Below are positions 21,982 to 33,232 of a stretch of 64,000 nucleotides of DNA, piece by piece. How positions within the stretch are numbered: position 1 is the first letter of the stretch; each line of letters opens with the position of its first letter. The position numbers were made by a program, and so were the translations under genes. The notes beneath the pieces are model-generated. The model did no database searches. It was not told the DNA's origin and saw only the letters and a list, made by a program, of their open reading frames with translations. Source of the stretch: Pantoea nemavictus (GTDB lineage: Bacteria; Pseudomonadota; Gammaproteobacteria; Enterobacterales; Enterobacteriaceae); the NCBI RefSeq assembly GCF_037479095.1, contig NZ_JBBGZW010000001.1:682001-746000 (forward strand), read 5' to 3'.

Positions 21982-23184
21982 ATGTCGACGAAGTTAGTAC
22001 TGGTTCTAAACTGCGGCAGCTCCTCTCTTAAGTTTGCCATCCTCAACCCAGCCACTGGCGACGAATATTTGTCGGGTCTGGCTGAATGTTTCCATTTACC
22101 TGAAGCGCGTATCAAATGGAAGCTGGAAGGCAGCAAACAAGAAGCCCCATTGGGTGCAGGCGCTGCTCATAGCGAAGCGCTCAACTTCATCGTTAAATCT
22201 ATTCTGGCACAAAAACCAGAGCTTTCGGCACAAATCGCTGCAATCGGCCACCGTATTGTTCATGGCGGCGAGCAGCTGACGAAATCTGTCATTATCGACG
22301 AGTCTGTCATTCAGGGCATCAAAGATGCGTCTTCATTTGCACCGCTGCACAATCCCGCGCATCTGATCGGTATTGATGAAGCGCTGAAAAACTTCCCGCA
22401 TCTTTCCGATAAAAATGTGGCGGTTTTTGACACGGCATTCCATCAGACAATGCCGGAAGAGTCCTATCTCTATGCTCTGCCCTACAAGTTGTACAAAGAG
22501 CACGGCGTTCGCCGCTACGGCGCACACGGCACCAGCCACTACTATGTGACGCAGGAAGCCGCAAAAATGCTGAACAAGCCGGTGAGTGAATTGAATATCA
22601 TCACTTGCCATCTTGGCAACGGCGGTTCAGTTTCCGCAATCCGCAACGGCCAGTGTGTTGACACCTCAATGGGTTTGACCCCGCTGGAAGGTTTAGTGAT
22701 GGGTACCCGTAGCGGTGATATCGATCCTGCCATCATCTTCTTCCTGCATGATGCACTGGGCATGAGCGTTGATGCCATTAACAAACTACTGACCAAAGAG
22801 TCTGGCCTGTTAGGTTTGACCGAAGTCACCAGCGACTGCCGCTATGTTGAAGATAACTACGCGACCAAAGAGGATGCCAAACGTGCGATGGATGTATTCT
22901 GTCATCGTCTGGCGAAGTACATCGGCAGCTACACTGCGCTGATGGAAGGTCGTCTGGATGCGGTGATCTTCACCGGTGGCATCGGTGAGAATGCAGCAAT
23001 GGTACGTGAACTGGCGCTGCAGAAACTGGGCCTGCTCGGCTTCGAGGTCGATCACGAGCGCAACCTGGCAGCCCGCTTCGGTAAATCTGGCTTCATCAAT
23101 AAAGAAGGCACTCGCCCAGCCGTGGTGATCCCAACCAACGAAGAGTTGGTGATTGCTCAAGATGCCGCGCGTCTCACCGCATAA
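21982..23184 (+). CDS. ackA: acetate kinase
   Basis: AckA converts acetyl phosphate and ADP to acetate and ATP, reversibly, in overflow metabolism and in acetate use. The 400-residue product has the ASKHA-fold phosphate segment [12 protein letters not shown] at residues 6-17, the substrate stretch [12 protein letters not shown] (catalytic His about 180), [10 protein letters not shown] and [12 protein letters not shown] near the C-terminus. It is followed after 73 bp by pta, with a hairpin in between, as in E. coli. Confidence 0.98.
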   Translation: MSTKLVLVLNCGSSSLKFAILNPATGDEYLSGLAECFHLPEARIKWKLEGSKQEAPLGAGAAHSEALNFIVKSILAQKPELSAQIAAIGHRIVHGGEQLTKSVIIDESVIQGIKDASSFAPLHNPAHLIGIDEALKNFPHLSDKNVAVFDTAFHQTMPEESYLYALPYKLYKEHGVRRYGAHGTSHYYVTQEAAKMLNKPVSELNIITCHLGNGGSVSAIRNGQCVDTSMGLTPLEGLVMGTRSGDIDPAIIFFLHDALGMSVDAINKLLTKESGLLGLTEVTSDCRYVEDNYATKEDAKRAMDVFCHRLAKYIGSYTALMEGRLDAVIFTGGIGENAAMVRELALQKLGLLGFEVDHERNLAARFGKSGFINKEGTRPAVVIPTNEELVIAQDAARLTA

Positions 23185-23194
23185 AAACACTTCT

Positions 23195-23220
23195 CTCCGT
23201 CAGCTTAGGCTGACGGAGTT
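23195..23220 (+). terminator. intercistronic terminator/attenuator between ackA and pta
   Basis: A perfect 10-bp stem CTCCGTCAGC/GCTGACGGAG with a short loop is followed by TTGTTTT. It sits 10 bp after the ackA stop and 38 bp before pta, so it probably lowers rather than abolishes read-through into pta. Confidence 0.75.
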
Positions 23221-23257
23221 GTTTTAGACAGTCTGCAACACCTGAGAGGTTTCTATC

Positions 23258-25402
23258 GTGTCACGTACAATCATGCTCATTCCTACCGGCACCAGCGTCG
23301 GCCTGACCAGCGTCAGCCTCGGCGTGATCCGTGCTATGGAGCGCAAAGGCGTGCGCCTGAGCGTATTCAAGCCCATTGCCCAGCCACGTGCGGGCGGCGA
23401 TGCGCCAGATCAGACCACCAGCATTATCCGTAAAAGCTCCGCGATTCCTGCTGCTGAACCGCTGCAGATGTCACGCGTTGAGTCGCTGCTGGGTTCTAAC
23501 CAGCAAGACGTGCTGATGGAAGAGATCATTGCCAACTACCACGCGAACGCCAAAGATGCCGAAGTCGTGCTGGTTGAAGGTCTGGTCCCCACGCGTAAAC
23601 ATCAGTTCGCCTCGGCGCTGAACTATGAAATCGCCAAAACCCTGAACGCAGAAATCGTCTTCGTGATGGCGTTGGGTAACGATTCGCCGGCCCAGCTGAA
23701 AGAGCGTATCGAACTGACGCAAAGCAGCTTCGGCGGCAGCAAAAACAAAAACATCACTGGCGTTATCATCAACAAACTGAATGCGCCAGTGGATGAACAA
23801 GGCCGCACGCGCCCGGATCTGTCAGAGATTTTTGATGACTCTTCCAAAGCGAGCATCGCCAACATCGATCCTAAGCAGCTGTTTGCCAACAGCCCGCTGC
23901 CGGTGCTGGGCTGTGTGCCGTGGAGCTTTGATCTGATCGCTACCCGCGCCATCGACATGTGCCGTCATCTGAATGCCGATATCATTAACGAAGGTGAAAT
24001 CCAGACGCGTCGTGTTAAATCAGTGACCTTCTGCGCGCGCAGTATTCCGCACATGCTGGAGCACTTCCGTCCAGGCTCACTGCTGGTCACTTCTGCCGAT
24101 CGTCCTGATGTGCTGGTGGCTGCATGTTTGGCCGCGATGAACGGCGTGGAAATCGGTGCGGTGTTGCTGACCGGCGGTTATCAGATTGAAGCGCCGATCG
24201 CGCGCCTGTGCGAGCGTGCGTTCCAGACTGGCCTGCCGGTATTTATGGTGAAAACCAATACCTGGCAAACCTCACTCAGCCTGCAGAGCTTCAACCTGGA
24301 AGTTCCTACTGATGATATTCAGCGTATTGAGAAAGTGCAGGAATACGTAGCCAGCTTCATCAATGCCGATTGGGTTGAATCGCTGACCGCCACCTCTGAG
24401 CGCAGTCGTCGTCTGTCACCGCCGGCATTCCGTTATCAGCTTACCGAATTGGCGCGTAAAGCCGGCAAACGCATCGTACTGCCAGAAGGCGACGAGCCGC
24501 GCACGGTTAAAGCGGCGGCAATTTGTGCCGAACGCGGCATCGCTACCTGCGTGTTGCTGGGTAATCCGGAAGAGATTCAGCGCGTTGCTGCCGCTCAGGG
24601 TGTTGAACTGGGCAAAGGCATCGTCATCGTCGATCCAGAAGTGGTACGCGAAAACTATGTGCCGCGTTTGGTTGAGCTGCGTAAGAGCAAAGGCATGACC
24701 GAAGTGGTGGCGCAAGAGCAGCTGGAAGACAACGTGGTGCTGGGCACCATGATGCTGGAGAGTGGCGAAGTTGATGGCCTGGTATCAGGTGCGGTTCATA
24801 CCACCGCGAACACCATTCGCCCACCGCTGCAGCTGATCAAGACCGCGCCAAACAGCTCGCTGGTCTCTTCCGTGTTCTTCATGCTGCTGCCGGAACAGGT
24901 TCTGGTGTATGGCGACTGCGCCATCAACCCGGATCCGAACCCAGAACAGCTGGCGGAAATCGCCATTCAGTCTGCCGATTCAGCCAAAGCTTTCGGTATC
25001 GATCCACGCGTTGCGATGATCTCTTACTCCACCGGTAACTCCGGTGCCGGTAGCGACGTAGAGAAAGTACGTGAAGCAACGCGCATCGCGCAGGAAAAAC
25101 GCCCGGATCTGGTGATTGATGGTCCGCTGCAGTATGACGCCGCGATTATGGAAGATGTTGCCAAATCCAAAGCGCCAAACTCAGCGGTTGCTGGTCGCGC
25201 TACGGTGTTCATCTTCCCGGATCTGAACACCGGTAATACCACTTACAAAGCGGTACAGCGTTCTGCCGACCTGATCTCAATCGGACCGATGCTGCAAGGC
25301 ATGCGTAAGCCGGTAAACGATTTGTCGCGTGGCGCACTGGTGGATGACATCGTCTATACCATCGCACTGACGGCGATTCAGTCACAGCAAGCCGAAGGCT
25401 AA
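23258..25402 (+). CDS. pta: phosphate acetyltransferase
   Basis: Pta converts acetyl-CoA and phosphate to acetyl phosphate and CoA, feeding AckA. The 714-residue product is the long enterobacterial form. An N-terminal P-loop-like regulatory domain (about residues 1-220) starts with [21 protein letters not shown], a DRTGG domain lies at about 230-340, and the catalytic PTA domain covers about 390-710 ([38 protein letters not shown]). The start is GTG at 23258 behind GAGAGG, as in E. coli. Confidence 0.98.
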   Translation: MSRTIMLIPTGTSVGLTSVSLGVIRAMERKGVRLSVFKPIAQPRAGGDAPDQTTSIIRKSSAIPAAEPLQMSRVESLLGSNQQDVLMEEIIANYHANAKDAEVVLVEGLVPTRKHQFASALNYEIAKTLNAEIVFVMALGNDSPAQLKERIELTQSSFGGSKNKNITGVIINKLNAPVDEQGRTRPDLSEIFDDSSKASIANIDPKQLFANSPLPVLGCVPWSFDLIATRAIDMCRHLNADIINEGEIQTRRVKSVTFCARSIPHMLEHFRPGSLLVTSADRPDVLVAACLAAMNGVEIGAVLLTGGYQIEAPIARLCERAFQTGLPVFMVKTNTWQTSLSLQSFNLEVPTDDIQRIEKVQEYVASFINADWVESLTATSERSRRLSPPAFRYQLTELARKAGKRIVLPEGDEPRTVKAAAICAERGIATCVLLGNPEEIQRVAAAQGVELGKGIVIVDPEVVRENYVPRLVELRKSKGMTEVVAQEQLEDNVVLGTMMLESGEVDGLVSGAVHTTANTIRPPLQLIKTAPNSSLVSSVFFMLLPEQVLVYGDCAINPDPNPEQLAEIAIQSADSAKAFGIDPRVAMISYSTGNSGAGSDVEKVREATRIAQEKRPDLVIDGPLQYDAAIMEDVAKSKAPNSAVAGRATVFIFPDLNTGNTTYKAVQRSADLISIGPMLQGMRKPVNDLSRGALVDDIVYTIALTAIQSQQAEG

Positions 25403-25428
25403 TCGCTTTCCTGCTCGCTTAAAAAGCA

Positions 25429-25455
25429 AAAAGGCGCCCGATGGGCGCCTTTTTT
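25429..25455. terminator. terminator between pta and yfcD
   Basis: An 11-bp stem AAAAGGCGCCC/GGGCGCCTTTT with a 3-nt loop is followed by T on the plus strand and preceded by A. It ends pta and, from the other side, yfcD. Confidence 0.92.
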
Positions 25456-25467
25456 ATCGCAGCGTAA

Positions 25468-26013
25468 TTATGCTTCACTGCTCTGCTTGCGGCGTGCGGC
25501 ATCACTGTTGCGGCTCAGCCACAGTGACAGTGCTTTCAGCGAATCATCAGTGAACTCATCACAGCGCGCGGTGATCTCTTCCGGCGTCATCCAGAAAATC
25601 TCATCCACTTCTTCCTCTTGCATCGCAAACGGACCATGCGAGACGCAGCTAAACAGCCCGCCCCACACGCGACAATGCTGATCTTCGAAGTAAAATTGTC
25701 CGTGCTCAGCAAACGGAACGGCCGCGATACCTAATTCCTCTTCCGCTTCACGACGAGCAGATTCCAGCAGGTCTTCACCGCTCTGCACCACGCCGCCGGC
25801 GGTGGCATCAAGCATACCCGGCATAAAGTCTTTAATTTCAGTACGACGCTGCACCAGAATTTTGCCCATGCCATCATGCACCACGATATAGGTGGCGCGA
25901 TGACGTAGACACTGCGCACGCATCTGCGCACGGCTGGCCTGCGCAATGACTTCGTTCTCTTCGTTAACGATATCAACCCACTCGATACCATCACCTGCCG
26001 TTTGATCCACCAT
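25468..26013 (-). CDS. yfcD: Nudix hydrolase YfcD
   Basis: YfcD is a cytoplasmic Nudix hydrolase of the IPP-isomerase-like subgroup; its substrate is not established. The 181-residue product contains a perfect Nudix box (GGVVQSGE, then [11 protein letters not shown]) within about residues 65-90. The frame could begin 33 codons earlier, but family members start close to the block [18 protein letters not shown], so I chose the ATG at 26013 (MVDQTAG). The adjacent GTG is also possible. Confidence 0.92.
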   Translation of the reverse strand: MVDQTAGDGIEWVDIVNEENEVIAQASRAQMRAQCLRHRATYIVVHDGMGKILVQRRTEIKDFMPGMLDATAGGVVQSGEDLLESARREAEEELGIAAVPFAEHGQFYFEDQHCRVWGGLFSCVSHGPFAMQEEEVDEIFWMTPEEITARCDEFTDDSLKALSLWLSRNSDAARRKQSSEA

Positions 26014-26124
26014 CCATAACCCTTTTCTGTTTTCGGCGTGCCCAGCACGCGCCTGATTGCCACGCTTTATTAGAATCTGCGGTAAGGTAATGCGTTCTTT
26101 TCGCCATCGCAAGGCGCATCGTGC

Positions 26125-26796
<672 letters not shown>

Positions 26797-26970
26797 TCAT
26801 GTTTACCGATTTTTATTTGTTAAGGCAATGGTGCGCTGGTCGGATGTTTAGGTGCTAAGGCCAGCGCTGACTACGCCTTTTTATTCATAAGCGTAAGCCC
26901 AGTCACGCCGCACGGGTGCTTCTCTTCTATGCTGAATCTGAGCAGAGAAAAAATTACAAGGAGGCTCAAC

Positions 26971-27867
26971 ATGCATTTACTTATCACCGGCGGCACCGGC
27001 CTGATTGGCCGTCATCTGATCCCGCGCTTATTGCAGCTCGGGCATCAGGTCAGCGTTGTCACCCGCGATGTCGCCGCCGCGCGAGAGAAACTCAATCCCA
27101 ACGTGGCGCTGTGGTCCGGCATTAATCAGCAATCCGATTTAAACGGCATTGATGGCGTGATCAATCTGGCAGGCGAACCGATAGCGGATAAACGCTGGAC
27201 CGAGCAACAGAAACAGCGGCTTTGCGAAAGTCGCTGGCAGATTACCGAACAGCTGGTCTCGCTGATCCACGCCAGCAGCCATCCTCCCCAATTTTTGATC
27301 TCTGGCTCGGCCACCGGCTTTTATGGCGATACCGGCGATCTGGTATTGACCGAAGACGATCCGGGCCACGATGAATTTACCCATGCGCTGTGCGCACGCT
27401 GGGAGCAACTGGCGTTAACCGCGCAAAGTGACCGCACCCGCGTCTGTTTGCTGCGTACCGGCGTGGTGCTGGCAAAAGAAGGCGGCGCCCTGGCGAAGAT
27501 GAAGCTGCCGTTCAAACTGGGTGTGGGCGGTCCGATTGGCAGCGGCAAACAGTATTTACCGTGGATTCATATCGACGATCTGGTGAACGCGCTGTTGTGG
27601 CTGATCGATCACCCGGAACTGCGCGGGCCTTTCAACATGGTTGCACCTTATGCGGTGCGTAATGAGCAGTTCGCCGCCACGCTGGGGCATGTGATGCATC
27701 GTCCGGCCTTTATGCGCACGCCGGCCAGCGCCATCAAGCTGATGATGGGGGAATCGGCGGTGCTGGTGCTGGGCGGGCAACATGTTTTGCCAAAGCGGCT
27801 GGAAGAGTCGGGATTTGGTTTCCGCTGGTACGATTTAGAGCAAGCGCTGCAGGATGTCGCCGGTTAA
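26971..27867 (+). CDS. yfcH: epimerase family protein YfcH (SDR39U1 type)
   Basis: YfcH is an NAD(P)-binding SDR-fold protein of the SulA/SDR39U1 group with unproven substrate. The 298-residue product has the Rossmann motif [12 protein letters not shown] near residue 5, [25 protein letters not shown] and a C-terminal DUF1731-type segment ([16 protein letters not shown]). I chose the ATG at 26971, directly behind a strong AAGGAGG. The 14 codons upstream belong to the leader. Confidence 0.93.
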   Translation: MHLLITGGTGLIGRHLIPRLLQLGHQVSVVTRDVAAAREKLNPNVALWSGINQQSDLNGIDGVINLAGEPIADKRWTEQQKQRLCESRWQITEQLVSLIHASSHPPQFLISGSATGFYGDTGDLVLTEDDPGHDEFTHALCARWEQLALTAQSDRTRVCLLRTGVVLAKEGGALAKMKLPFKLGVGGPIGSGKQYLPWIHIDDLVNALLWLIDHPELRGPFNMVAPYAVRNEQFAATLGHVMHRPAFMRTPASAIKLMMGESAVLVLGGQHVLPKRLEESGFGFRWYDLEQALQDVAG

Positions 27868-27872
27868 ATAAT

Positions 27873-27896
27873 CAGGGCGGCACGTCGGCCGCCCTG
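27873..27896. terminator. hairpin between convergent yfcH and dalT
   Basis: A 9-bp stem CAGGGCGGC/GCCGCCCTG with a 6-nt loop lies in the 34-bp gap between the convergent genes. A clear T-run is missing on both sides, so efficiency is uncertain. Confidence 0.6.
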
Positions 27897-27901
27897 AGGT
27901 A

Positions 27902-29182
27902 TTAACTGCGCTGTTGCGCGACGCGAGATTTCAACGCCACAGGTTCACGCGTATGACCCGGCTGCGGTACGCGAATGATAAAGGTCAGCACGCCGGCAAA
28001 CACATACAATCCGGTATACGCCCACACCACGCCCACGATGTCGAAGAACGGTAGCATCACCGAAGCAATCGCGGGTGCCACGAAGTTACTCAATCCCGCC
28101 GACAGGTTGTAAATCGATACGGCAGCCCCTTTGTGATGCGGCTCCAGCGTCGGGAACACGGCCGTCATTGGCACAAAGGCCGCGACAAAAATCCCCAACA
28201 TCACCGCCGGAATCAGCGCCACCCAAAAGTTATGCCCGGCATACACTGGCAGGTAATAGAATGCCAGGCTGGAAATTGCCATGCCGACACAGCCAAACCA
28301 GCGCACCTGACGAATCCATCCCAGTTTCTCGCCGGTGATGCCCCAGAAGATGTTAGTAAAGATGGTGACAAAGAAGAAAACCGCCCAGATCTGCAGCCAT
28401 TCGGAAATGGTAAAGCCAAGGCGATCAACGAACAGCAGCGGCATGATAATGGCGAAGCCAAACAGCGACAGCGTGTTAATGATGCGAATCAGACAGGCAT
28501 AAAACACGTGCTGATTGGTGAACAGAATGGTGACGGCCCGCGACATTTCGGTCATTTTGTCGCGCATCGGCAGATTGACGCGCGAACGGTCAACCGGCAC
28601 GTGGCGCAAGCTAAAGTAAGCCAGCACACCGCCACACGCCACCCATACGATCGCCAGCCACAGCGTACCGGTTTCGCCCAGCATGGGAATGGTGAGGCTC
28701 GGTAAATAGCTGCCAACCACACCAATACCAACCGAGTACATCGCCCAGAACCAACCGGTCGCGGCCGCCAGTTTTTCCCGCGGCAGCACCTGCACCAGCA
28801 TCATCATGAACGAATAGATGAATAACGGATACGCCAGGCCGCGAATGCCATAGAACAGCACCATCAGCGGATAGTTACGCATCCCCAGACCAAGCGACAT
28901 AAACAGCGTGTGCATCACGATCCACAATACGAAGCCAATCATCATGGCGCGCTGCGGGGTAATCAGCTCCGCCACCACGCCCGAGGCCCACGCAGCCAGC
29001 GCAGCGGCAAGTCCATAGAAGGTAAACACCACCGCCGACTGCGCAGGGGTGAAGCCCATATCGGTGATATGACGCGATAAAAACGCCATCTCAAAGCCGT
29101 CACCTGCCATAAAAATGGCGATGGCGAGGAAGCCCCAGAACATCTTTTTCGGTAAGCCAAACCAGTATTCATTCGATTGCAT
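27902..29182 (-). CDS. dalT: MFS pentitol transporter, DalT/RbtT-like (D-arabitol)
   Basis: This is a 12-helix major facilitator protein of 426 residues in the inner membrane. It resembles the ribitol/D-arabitol transporters RbtT and DalT of Klebsiella and probably acts as a proton symporter. Context sets the substrate: it is the third gene of a dehydrogenase-xylulokinase-transporter operon, 13-22 bp after dalK. I prefer the start at 29182 (MQSNEYWFG), because the GAGG ribosome site is properly spaced from it; an in-frame ATG at 29191 touches that site. The exact substrate is inferred. Confidence 0.82.
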   Translation of the reverse strand: MQSNEYWFGLPKKMFWGFLAIAIFMAGDGFEMAFLSRHITDMGFTPAQSAVVFTFYGLAAALAAWASGVVAELITPQRAMMIGFVLWIVMHTLFMSLGLGMRNYPLMVLFYGIRGLAYPLFIYSFMMMLVQVLPREKLAAATGWFWAMYSVGIGVVGSYLPSLTIPMLGETGTLWLAIVWVACGGVLAYFSLRHVPVDRSRVNLPMRDKMTEMSRAVTILFTNQHVFYACLIRIINTLSLFGFAIIMPLLFVDRLGFTISEWLQIWAVFFFVTIFTNIFWGITGEKLGWIRQVRWFGCVGMAISSLAFYYLPVYAGHNFWVALIPAVMLGIFVAAFVPMTAVFPTLEPHHKGAAVSIYNLSAGLSNFVAPAIASVMLPFFDIVGVVWAYTGLYVFAGVLTFIIRVPQPGHTREPVALKSRVAQQRS

Positions 29183-29204
29183 CTCATTCATCCTCTGTCT
29201 GGAG

Positions 29205-30674
29205 TTAGGCAGTCAACAGCGCCCGCGCCTGCTGTTGCTGTTCGTAGAGTGTGCGGAACAGATGCAATCGCTGGTGCAGCACCTCGCCGCGCCCGGCATC
29301 CGGCTGATAGCGCGCCTGCACCGGCGGCTTAAGACAGACATCGCGCTCGGCACCACCATCGGCCAACCACGCCAGACGTGCGGCGCCCAATGCGCCGGAG
29401 GCGCTGGCGGGATGCGTGACGATGGGCAGTTGCAGCACATCCGCAATCAGCTGGGCCCACAGCGTGCTGCGTGCCCCGCCGCCGGTCAGGCTGCATTGAC
29501 GAATCAGCTGCTGCGCATCACCCAGCACCGCCAATCCATCGGCCAGACCAAAAGCCACGCCTTCAATCACCGCGTAACCCAGCAGCGCACGCGGCGTTTC
29601 ATGGCGCAGATTGAAGAAGGAGCCGCAGGCATCAGGATCGTTGTGCGGCGTGCGTTCGCCAGAAAGATAGGGCAGGAACAGCGGCGCATGACGCCGTTGT
29701 TCCTCGCTGAGCGGTGCCATCTCGTCCATCAGCTGGCTTTCCGTGACCGACAACAGATTGCATAGCCAGCGCAGACAGCTGGCGGCGCTGAGCATTACGC
29801 TCATCTGGTGCCAGCGCCCAGGCAAGGCGTGGCAAAAGGCATGCACGCCAGATTGTGGATCGGCCAGCAGGCGATCGTTAACCACGAAAATCACGCCGGA
29901 AGTACCCAGAGAGATAAAGGCATCTCCCGGATTGACCGCGCCGACTCCCACCGCCGATGCCGCGTTATCGCCGCCGCCGCCCGCCACGCTAACCGAGGCC
30001 GATATGCCCCACTGGCTTGCCAGTTCGGCTTTCAGCGTGGCGCTAACTGCACTGCCTTCCACCAGTTCGGGCATGTGGGTGCGCGTCAATCCGCTAATGG
30101 CTAACAGTTCGTCGGACCAGTCGCGTTTGGCGACATCAAGCCACAGCGTACCCGCCGCGTCCGAAGGTTCGCTGACAAAGCGTCCGGTCAAACGCCAGCG
30201 CAGATAATCTTTTGGCAGCAGCACCTTATTGATGCGCTGAAAAATCTCCGGCTCATGTTCCGCTACCCAACGCAGCTTTGGTGCGGTAAAGCCCGGCATG
30301 ATCATGTTGCCGCTCAGCTGCATCATTTCCGGATGTTGCGCGCTGAGTGCTGCACATTGCGCTGCGCTGCGCGTGTCATTCCACAGGATGCAAGGACGCA
30401 ACACCTCGCCCTGGTTATCCAGCAGCACCGCGCCGTGCATTTGCCCCGACAAGCCAATAGCACGAATCTCGCTCCACGCTGCTGCGGCCTGTTGGCGCAA
30501 TCCGGCCAACACTTCACCGCAGGCCTGCCACCAGCGTTCAGGATCCTGCTCGGCCCAGTGGGCATGCGGACGCTGCACGCTAAGCGCGGCGTGATGAGTC
30601 GCGACGATGTCGCCCTGCGCATTGATGAGCAGCGCTTTGAGTTCAGAAGTACCAATATCGATTCCGAGATACAT
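29205..30674 (-). CDS. dalK: D-xylulokinase of the D-arabitol operon
   Basis: This is a FGGY-family carbohydrate kinase of 489 residues that should phosphorylate D-xylulose, the product of DalD, to D-xylulose 5-phosphate for the pentose phosphate pathway. The N-terminal ATPase motif MYLGIDIGTSELKALL, the segment GLSGQMHGAVLLD, the catalytic-domain motif VAGGGGDNAASAVGVG and the phosphate loop LGTSGVIF are typical of XylB-type enzymes. It starts 10 bp after dalD. A chromosomal xylB elsewhere is possible, so the symbol follows the operon. Confidence 0.85.
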   Translation of the reverse strand: MYLGIDIGTSELKALLINAQGDIVATHHAALSVQRPHAHWAEQDPERWWQACGEVLAGLRQQAAAAWSEIRAIGLSGQMHGAVLLDNQGEVLRPCILWNDTRSAAQCAALSAQHPEMMQLSGNMIMPGFTAPKLRWVAEHEPEIFQRINKVLLPKDYLRWRLTGRFVSEPSDAAGTLWLDVAKRDWSDELLAISGLTRTHMPELVEGSAVSATLKAELASQWGISASVSVAGGGGDNAASAVGVGAVNPGDAFISLGTSGVIFVVNDRLLADPQSGVHAFCHALPGRWHQMSVMLSAASCLRWLCNLLSVTESQLMDEMAPLSEEQRRHAPLFLPYLSGERTPHNDPDACGSFFNLRHETPRALLGYAVIEGVAFGLADGLAVLGDAQQLIRQCSLTGGGARSTLWAQLIADVLQLPIVTHPASASGALGAARLAWLADGGAERDVCLKPPVQARYQPDAGRGEVLHQRLHLFRTLYEQQQQARALLTA

Positions 30675-30684
30675 GACGCGCTCC

Positions 30685-32079
30685 TTACCCTTCAGCCAGC
30701 GCAGGTTGCGGCTGTTTCAGCCAATTCTGCAGGTCAGCAACGGTGCGGGTCACCAGCGCATGGAACGCTTTGTCCTGCGCCAGTTCGCCAAACAACGCGC
30801 TGTCGCTGAGGAATGCAGTAAGGGCATCGGACCGGCTAAACTGCTGACGCAGCACATCGGCCTGCAGCACGCCATCCTGATAGGTGTAAGGCAAATCATC
30901 ATCAGCCCAACGTTGCAGGAACAGGAAGAACAGCGCAGGCAGCACGGCGGTGGCAGCCGGTTCAGCGCCGCGCTGATAGCATTCGCGCAGCGTTGGCGTC
31001 ACCATGCCAGGAATTTTCGACAGACCATCGGCGCCAACGCGCTGATTAGTGTCTTTGATGTAGGGATTACTGAAGCGCGCCAGAACCACATCGCGATAAT
31101 CCGCCAAATTCAACGGGCTCGGCGACAGCGAAGGCATGACGTCCTGCGTCACATAGTCATACGCCAATTGATAAATCGCCGGCTGACGCGTGCTGTCGTC
31201 AATGTAATTGAGGCCAATCAGCGTGCCTGCCCAGGCAATTGCGGCATGCGTAGCGTTGAGGATGCGGATTTTTGCCTCTTCCCACGGCAATACTGACTCA
31301 ACCAGCTCAACGCCCACCTTTTCCAGCGGCGGACGACCGGCAATGAAATCATCCTCAATCACCCACTGAATAAAGGATTCGGCCATTACCGCCGCGCCAT
31401 CGTCTTTGCCGGTGGCAGCTTTTACCCGCTCAGCCACATCTGGCGTCGGGCGTGGCGTGATGCGATCGACCATTGTGTTGGGTGACGTCGTGCTGGTGCG
31501 CACCCAATCTGCCAGTGCCCGATCGCCCTGCGCTGCGAGAAACGCGAGGAAGCCGTGGCGGAAACGTTCGCCGTTATGGCGCAGGTTATCGCAGTTGAGC
31601 AGCGTGACGGGCGCGCCGCCCTTTGCCAGTCGCTGGGAGAGAATGCGCGCCAGAGCGCCATAAATGGTGCGGATATCGCCTTTCACATCGGCCTGCACAT
31701 CCGCCTGTTCAAGATCAAGTTCATGTTCCGGCGTCAAATAGTAACCGGCTTCGGTGACGGTGAAGCTGATTACGCGGGTTTCTGTTTTAGCACCCTGCTC
31801 TACTAACGCGCTGATGTCGCTGTCCCAAGGCAGAATTTTGCGCAGTGAAGTGATGGTTTCATAGGCGCGTTCGCCTTCAGGGGTAACGGTTTCCAGTACG
31901 TACTCGCCACTCTGCGCGGCGAGTTGCTGTAGCAGCGGCGCAGCGTCGCTGCGGATATTACCGAGTGCAATGCCCCAGCACTCATCGCCCTGCTGGCGTA
32001 ATTTATGCAGATACCACGCCTGATGTGCACGGTGAAATGAACCTGCGCCAATGTGCATCCACACTGAATTATTTGTCAT
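30685..32079 (-). CDS. dalD: D-arabitol (D-arabinitol) 4-dehydrogenase
   Basis: This is a long-chain mannitol-dehydrogenase-family enzyme of 464 residues that oxidises D-arabitol to D-xylulose with NAD. The N-terminal NAD-binding stretch [16 protein letters not shown] and the catalytic region with Lys, Asn and His ([19 protein letters not shown]) are clear, as are [11 protein letters not shown] and [20 protein letters not shown]. Overall it resembles Klebsiella DalD. I chose the ATG at 32079 ([11 protein letters not shown]), with GAGGT at good spacing. The 20 upstream in-frame codons are leader. It is the first gene of the operon and divergent from dalR. Confidence 0.88.
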   Translation of the reverse strand: MTNNSVWMHIGAGSFHRAHQAWYLHKLRQQGDECWGIALGNIRSDAAPLLQQLAAQSGEYVLETVTPEGERAYETITSLRKILPWDSDISALVEQGAKTETRVISFTVTEAGYYLTPEHELDLEQADVQADVKGDIRTIYGALARILSQRLAKGGAPVTLLNCDNLRHNGERFRHGFLAFLAAQGDRALADWVRTSTTSPNTMVDRITPRPTPDVAERVKAATGKDDGAAVMAESFIQWVIEDDFIAGRPPLEKVGVELVESVLPWEEAKIRILNATHAAIAWAGTLIGLNYIDDSTRQPAIYQLAYDYVTQDVMPSLSPSPLNLADYRDVVLARFSNPYIKDTNQRVGADGLSKIPGMVTPTLRECYQRGAEPAATAVLPALFFLFLQRWADDDLPYTYQDGVLQADVLRQQFSRSDALTAFLSDSALFGELAQDKAFHALVTRTVADLQNWLKQPQPALAEG

Positions 32080-32134
32080 AGCCACCTCAAAATAAACATT
32101 TGCCACGATTAAGGGCATTTGCCCGATGCCGTGT

Positions 32135-32140
32135 AGCATA
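32135..32140 (-). promoter_or_regulatory. predicted -10 box of the dalDKT promoter
   Basis: On the minus strand the hexamer reads TATGCT. Its inferred start of transcription (about 32128) puts the CRP-like site centre about 42 bp upstream, the usual class II geometry. No good -35 is needed or seen. The 5' leader would be about 50 nt. Confidence 0.5.
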
Positions 32141-32162
32141 GTGTGTGCGGTAAGCCAGGTTC

Positions 32163-32178
32163 TGCGAACTGAATCACA
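32163..32178. promoter_or_regulatory. candidate CRP site, dalD-dalR gap
   Basis: The sequence TGCGA-N6-TCACA matches 9 of 10 core positions of the CRP consensus TGTGA-N6-TCACA. It lies in the divergent regulatory region of an alternative carbon source operon, where cAMP-CRP control is expected. Confidence 0.6.
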
Positions 32179-32185
32179 ATTAATA

Positions 32186-32213
32186 CTTTTGCTCTTTTTT
32201 AGGGCTTTTGCTC
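32186..32213. promoter_or_regulatory. direct repeat, candidate DalR operator
   Basis: CTTTTGCTC occurs at 32186-32194 and again at 32205-32213, 19 bp apart, between the CRP-like site and the dalR start. A repeated 9-mer next to a SorC-family regulator gene suggests its binding site. The assignment is an inference. Confidence 0.45.
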
Positions 32214-32274
32214 AGTTAACACTTAGTGGCCTTCTCGCGTTAACATGGCGCACCGGTTTTGACGGAACAGCGCG

Positions 32275-33222
32275 ATGAGCAGAGAAGAGAAAAAACAAGA
32301 ACTGGCAGCACGTGCGGCCTGGATGTATTACGTCGCTGGGGTGACACAGCAGGAGATTGCGCGTGCGTTGGGATTGTCGCGTCAGGTGGCGCAACGTCTG
32401 GTGTCCAACGCACGGGAAATGGGCATGGTGAGCGTGAAGATTGAGCATCCCGTCACCCATTGCTTGCAACTGGCGCGCGAAGTGCAGGAGAGGTTTGCTC
32501 TGCAGCTGTGCCGTGTCGTGCCTTCAGCCAACCTTGATGATGAGGCCATCCAACAGATGTTGGCCGTGGAAGGCGCAGCGGTGATGGCGCAATACATTAG
32601 CGAAGAGCAACCGCAGGTATTTGGCATCGGTTCAGGCAAGACATTGCGTTCAATGATCGATGCGCTTCCCTGGGTTGAACGACCACAGCATCAGTGCGTT
32701 TCGATGATTGGCGCGATTGCGCGAGACGATTCAGGTACGCGTTATGACGTGCCGCTGAAGATGGCGGAGAAGATGCAGGGTAAGTATTTTTTCATCCCTG
32801 CACCGCTGTATGCCGATACCCCCGAAGACAAGGCGATGTGGATTCAGCATCAGGTCTATCAACGCGTCACGTTACGCGCGTTGCAGGCAGATGTGGCCTT
32901 CGTCGGCATTGGCGAAGTACAGCCAGGTTGCCCGCTACATGCCGAAGGCTTTATTACCGATGCGCAAGTGGCTGCACTCAACGCACGCGGCGTGGTTGGC
33001 GAAATGCTCGGGCACTTTTTCAATCAGCAAGGCGAACGCGTGTTGGGTGAAACCGATGAGCTGCTCACCAGCGTCTTGCTGGAAAGCCAGACGCAGCGCC
33101 AGATTATCGGCTTTGCCGGCAGTGAACGTAAGTATCCAGCGATTCGCGCCGCGCTGCAGGGCGGCTGGGTGTCAGGTTTGGTGACCGATGAGGATACGGC
33201 GCTGAGATTGTTGCGGGATTAG
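32275..33222 (+). CDS. dalR: SorC-family transcriptional regulator of D-arabitol genes
   Basis: This is a 315-residue SorC/DeoR-type regulator. The N-terminal helix-turn-helix lies at about residues 15-50 (YYVAGVTQQEIARALGLSRQVAQRLVSNA). The C-terminal sugar-binding domain resembles phosphosugar isomerases (about 60-315, GIGSGKTLRSMIDALP, VAFVGIGEV, ERKYPAIRAALQGGWVSGLVTDE). Its place, divergent from dalDKT, is that of Klebsiella DalR, which responds to D-arabitol. The ribosome site is weak (GGAA). Confidence 0.85.
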   Translation: MSREEKKQELAARAAWMYYVAGVTQQEIARALGLSRQVAQRLVSNAREMGMVSVKIEHPVTHCLQLAREVQERFALQLCRVVPSANLDDEAIQQMLAVEGAAVMAQYISEEQPQVFGIGSGKTLRSMIDALPWVERPQHQCVSMIGAIARDDSGTRYDVPLKMAEKMQGKYFFIPAPLYADTPEDKAMWIQHQVYQRVTLRALQADVAFVGIGEVQPGCPLHAEGFITDAQVAALNARGVVGEMLGHFFNQQGERVLGETDELLTSVLLESQTQRQIIGFAGSERKYPAIRAALQGGWVSGLVTDEDTALRLLRD

Positions 33223-33232
33223 AACGTGCTGG

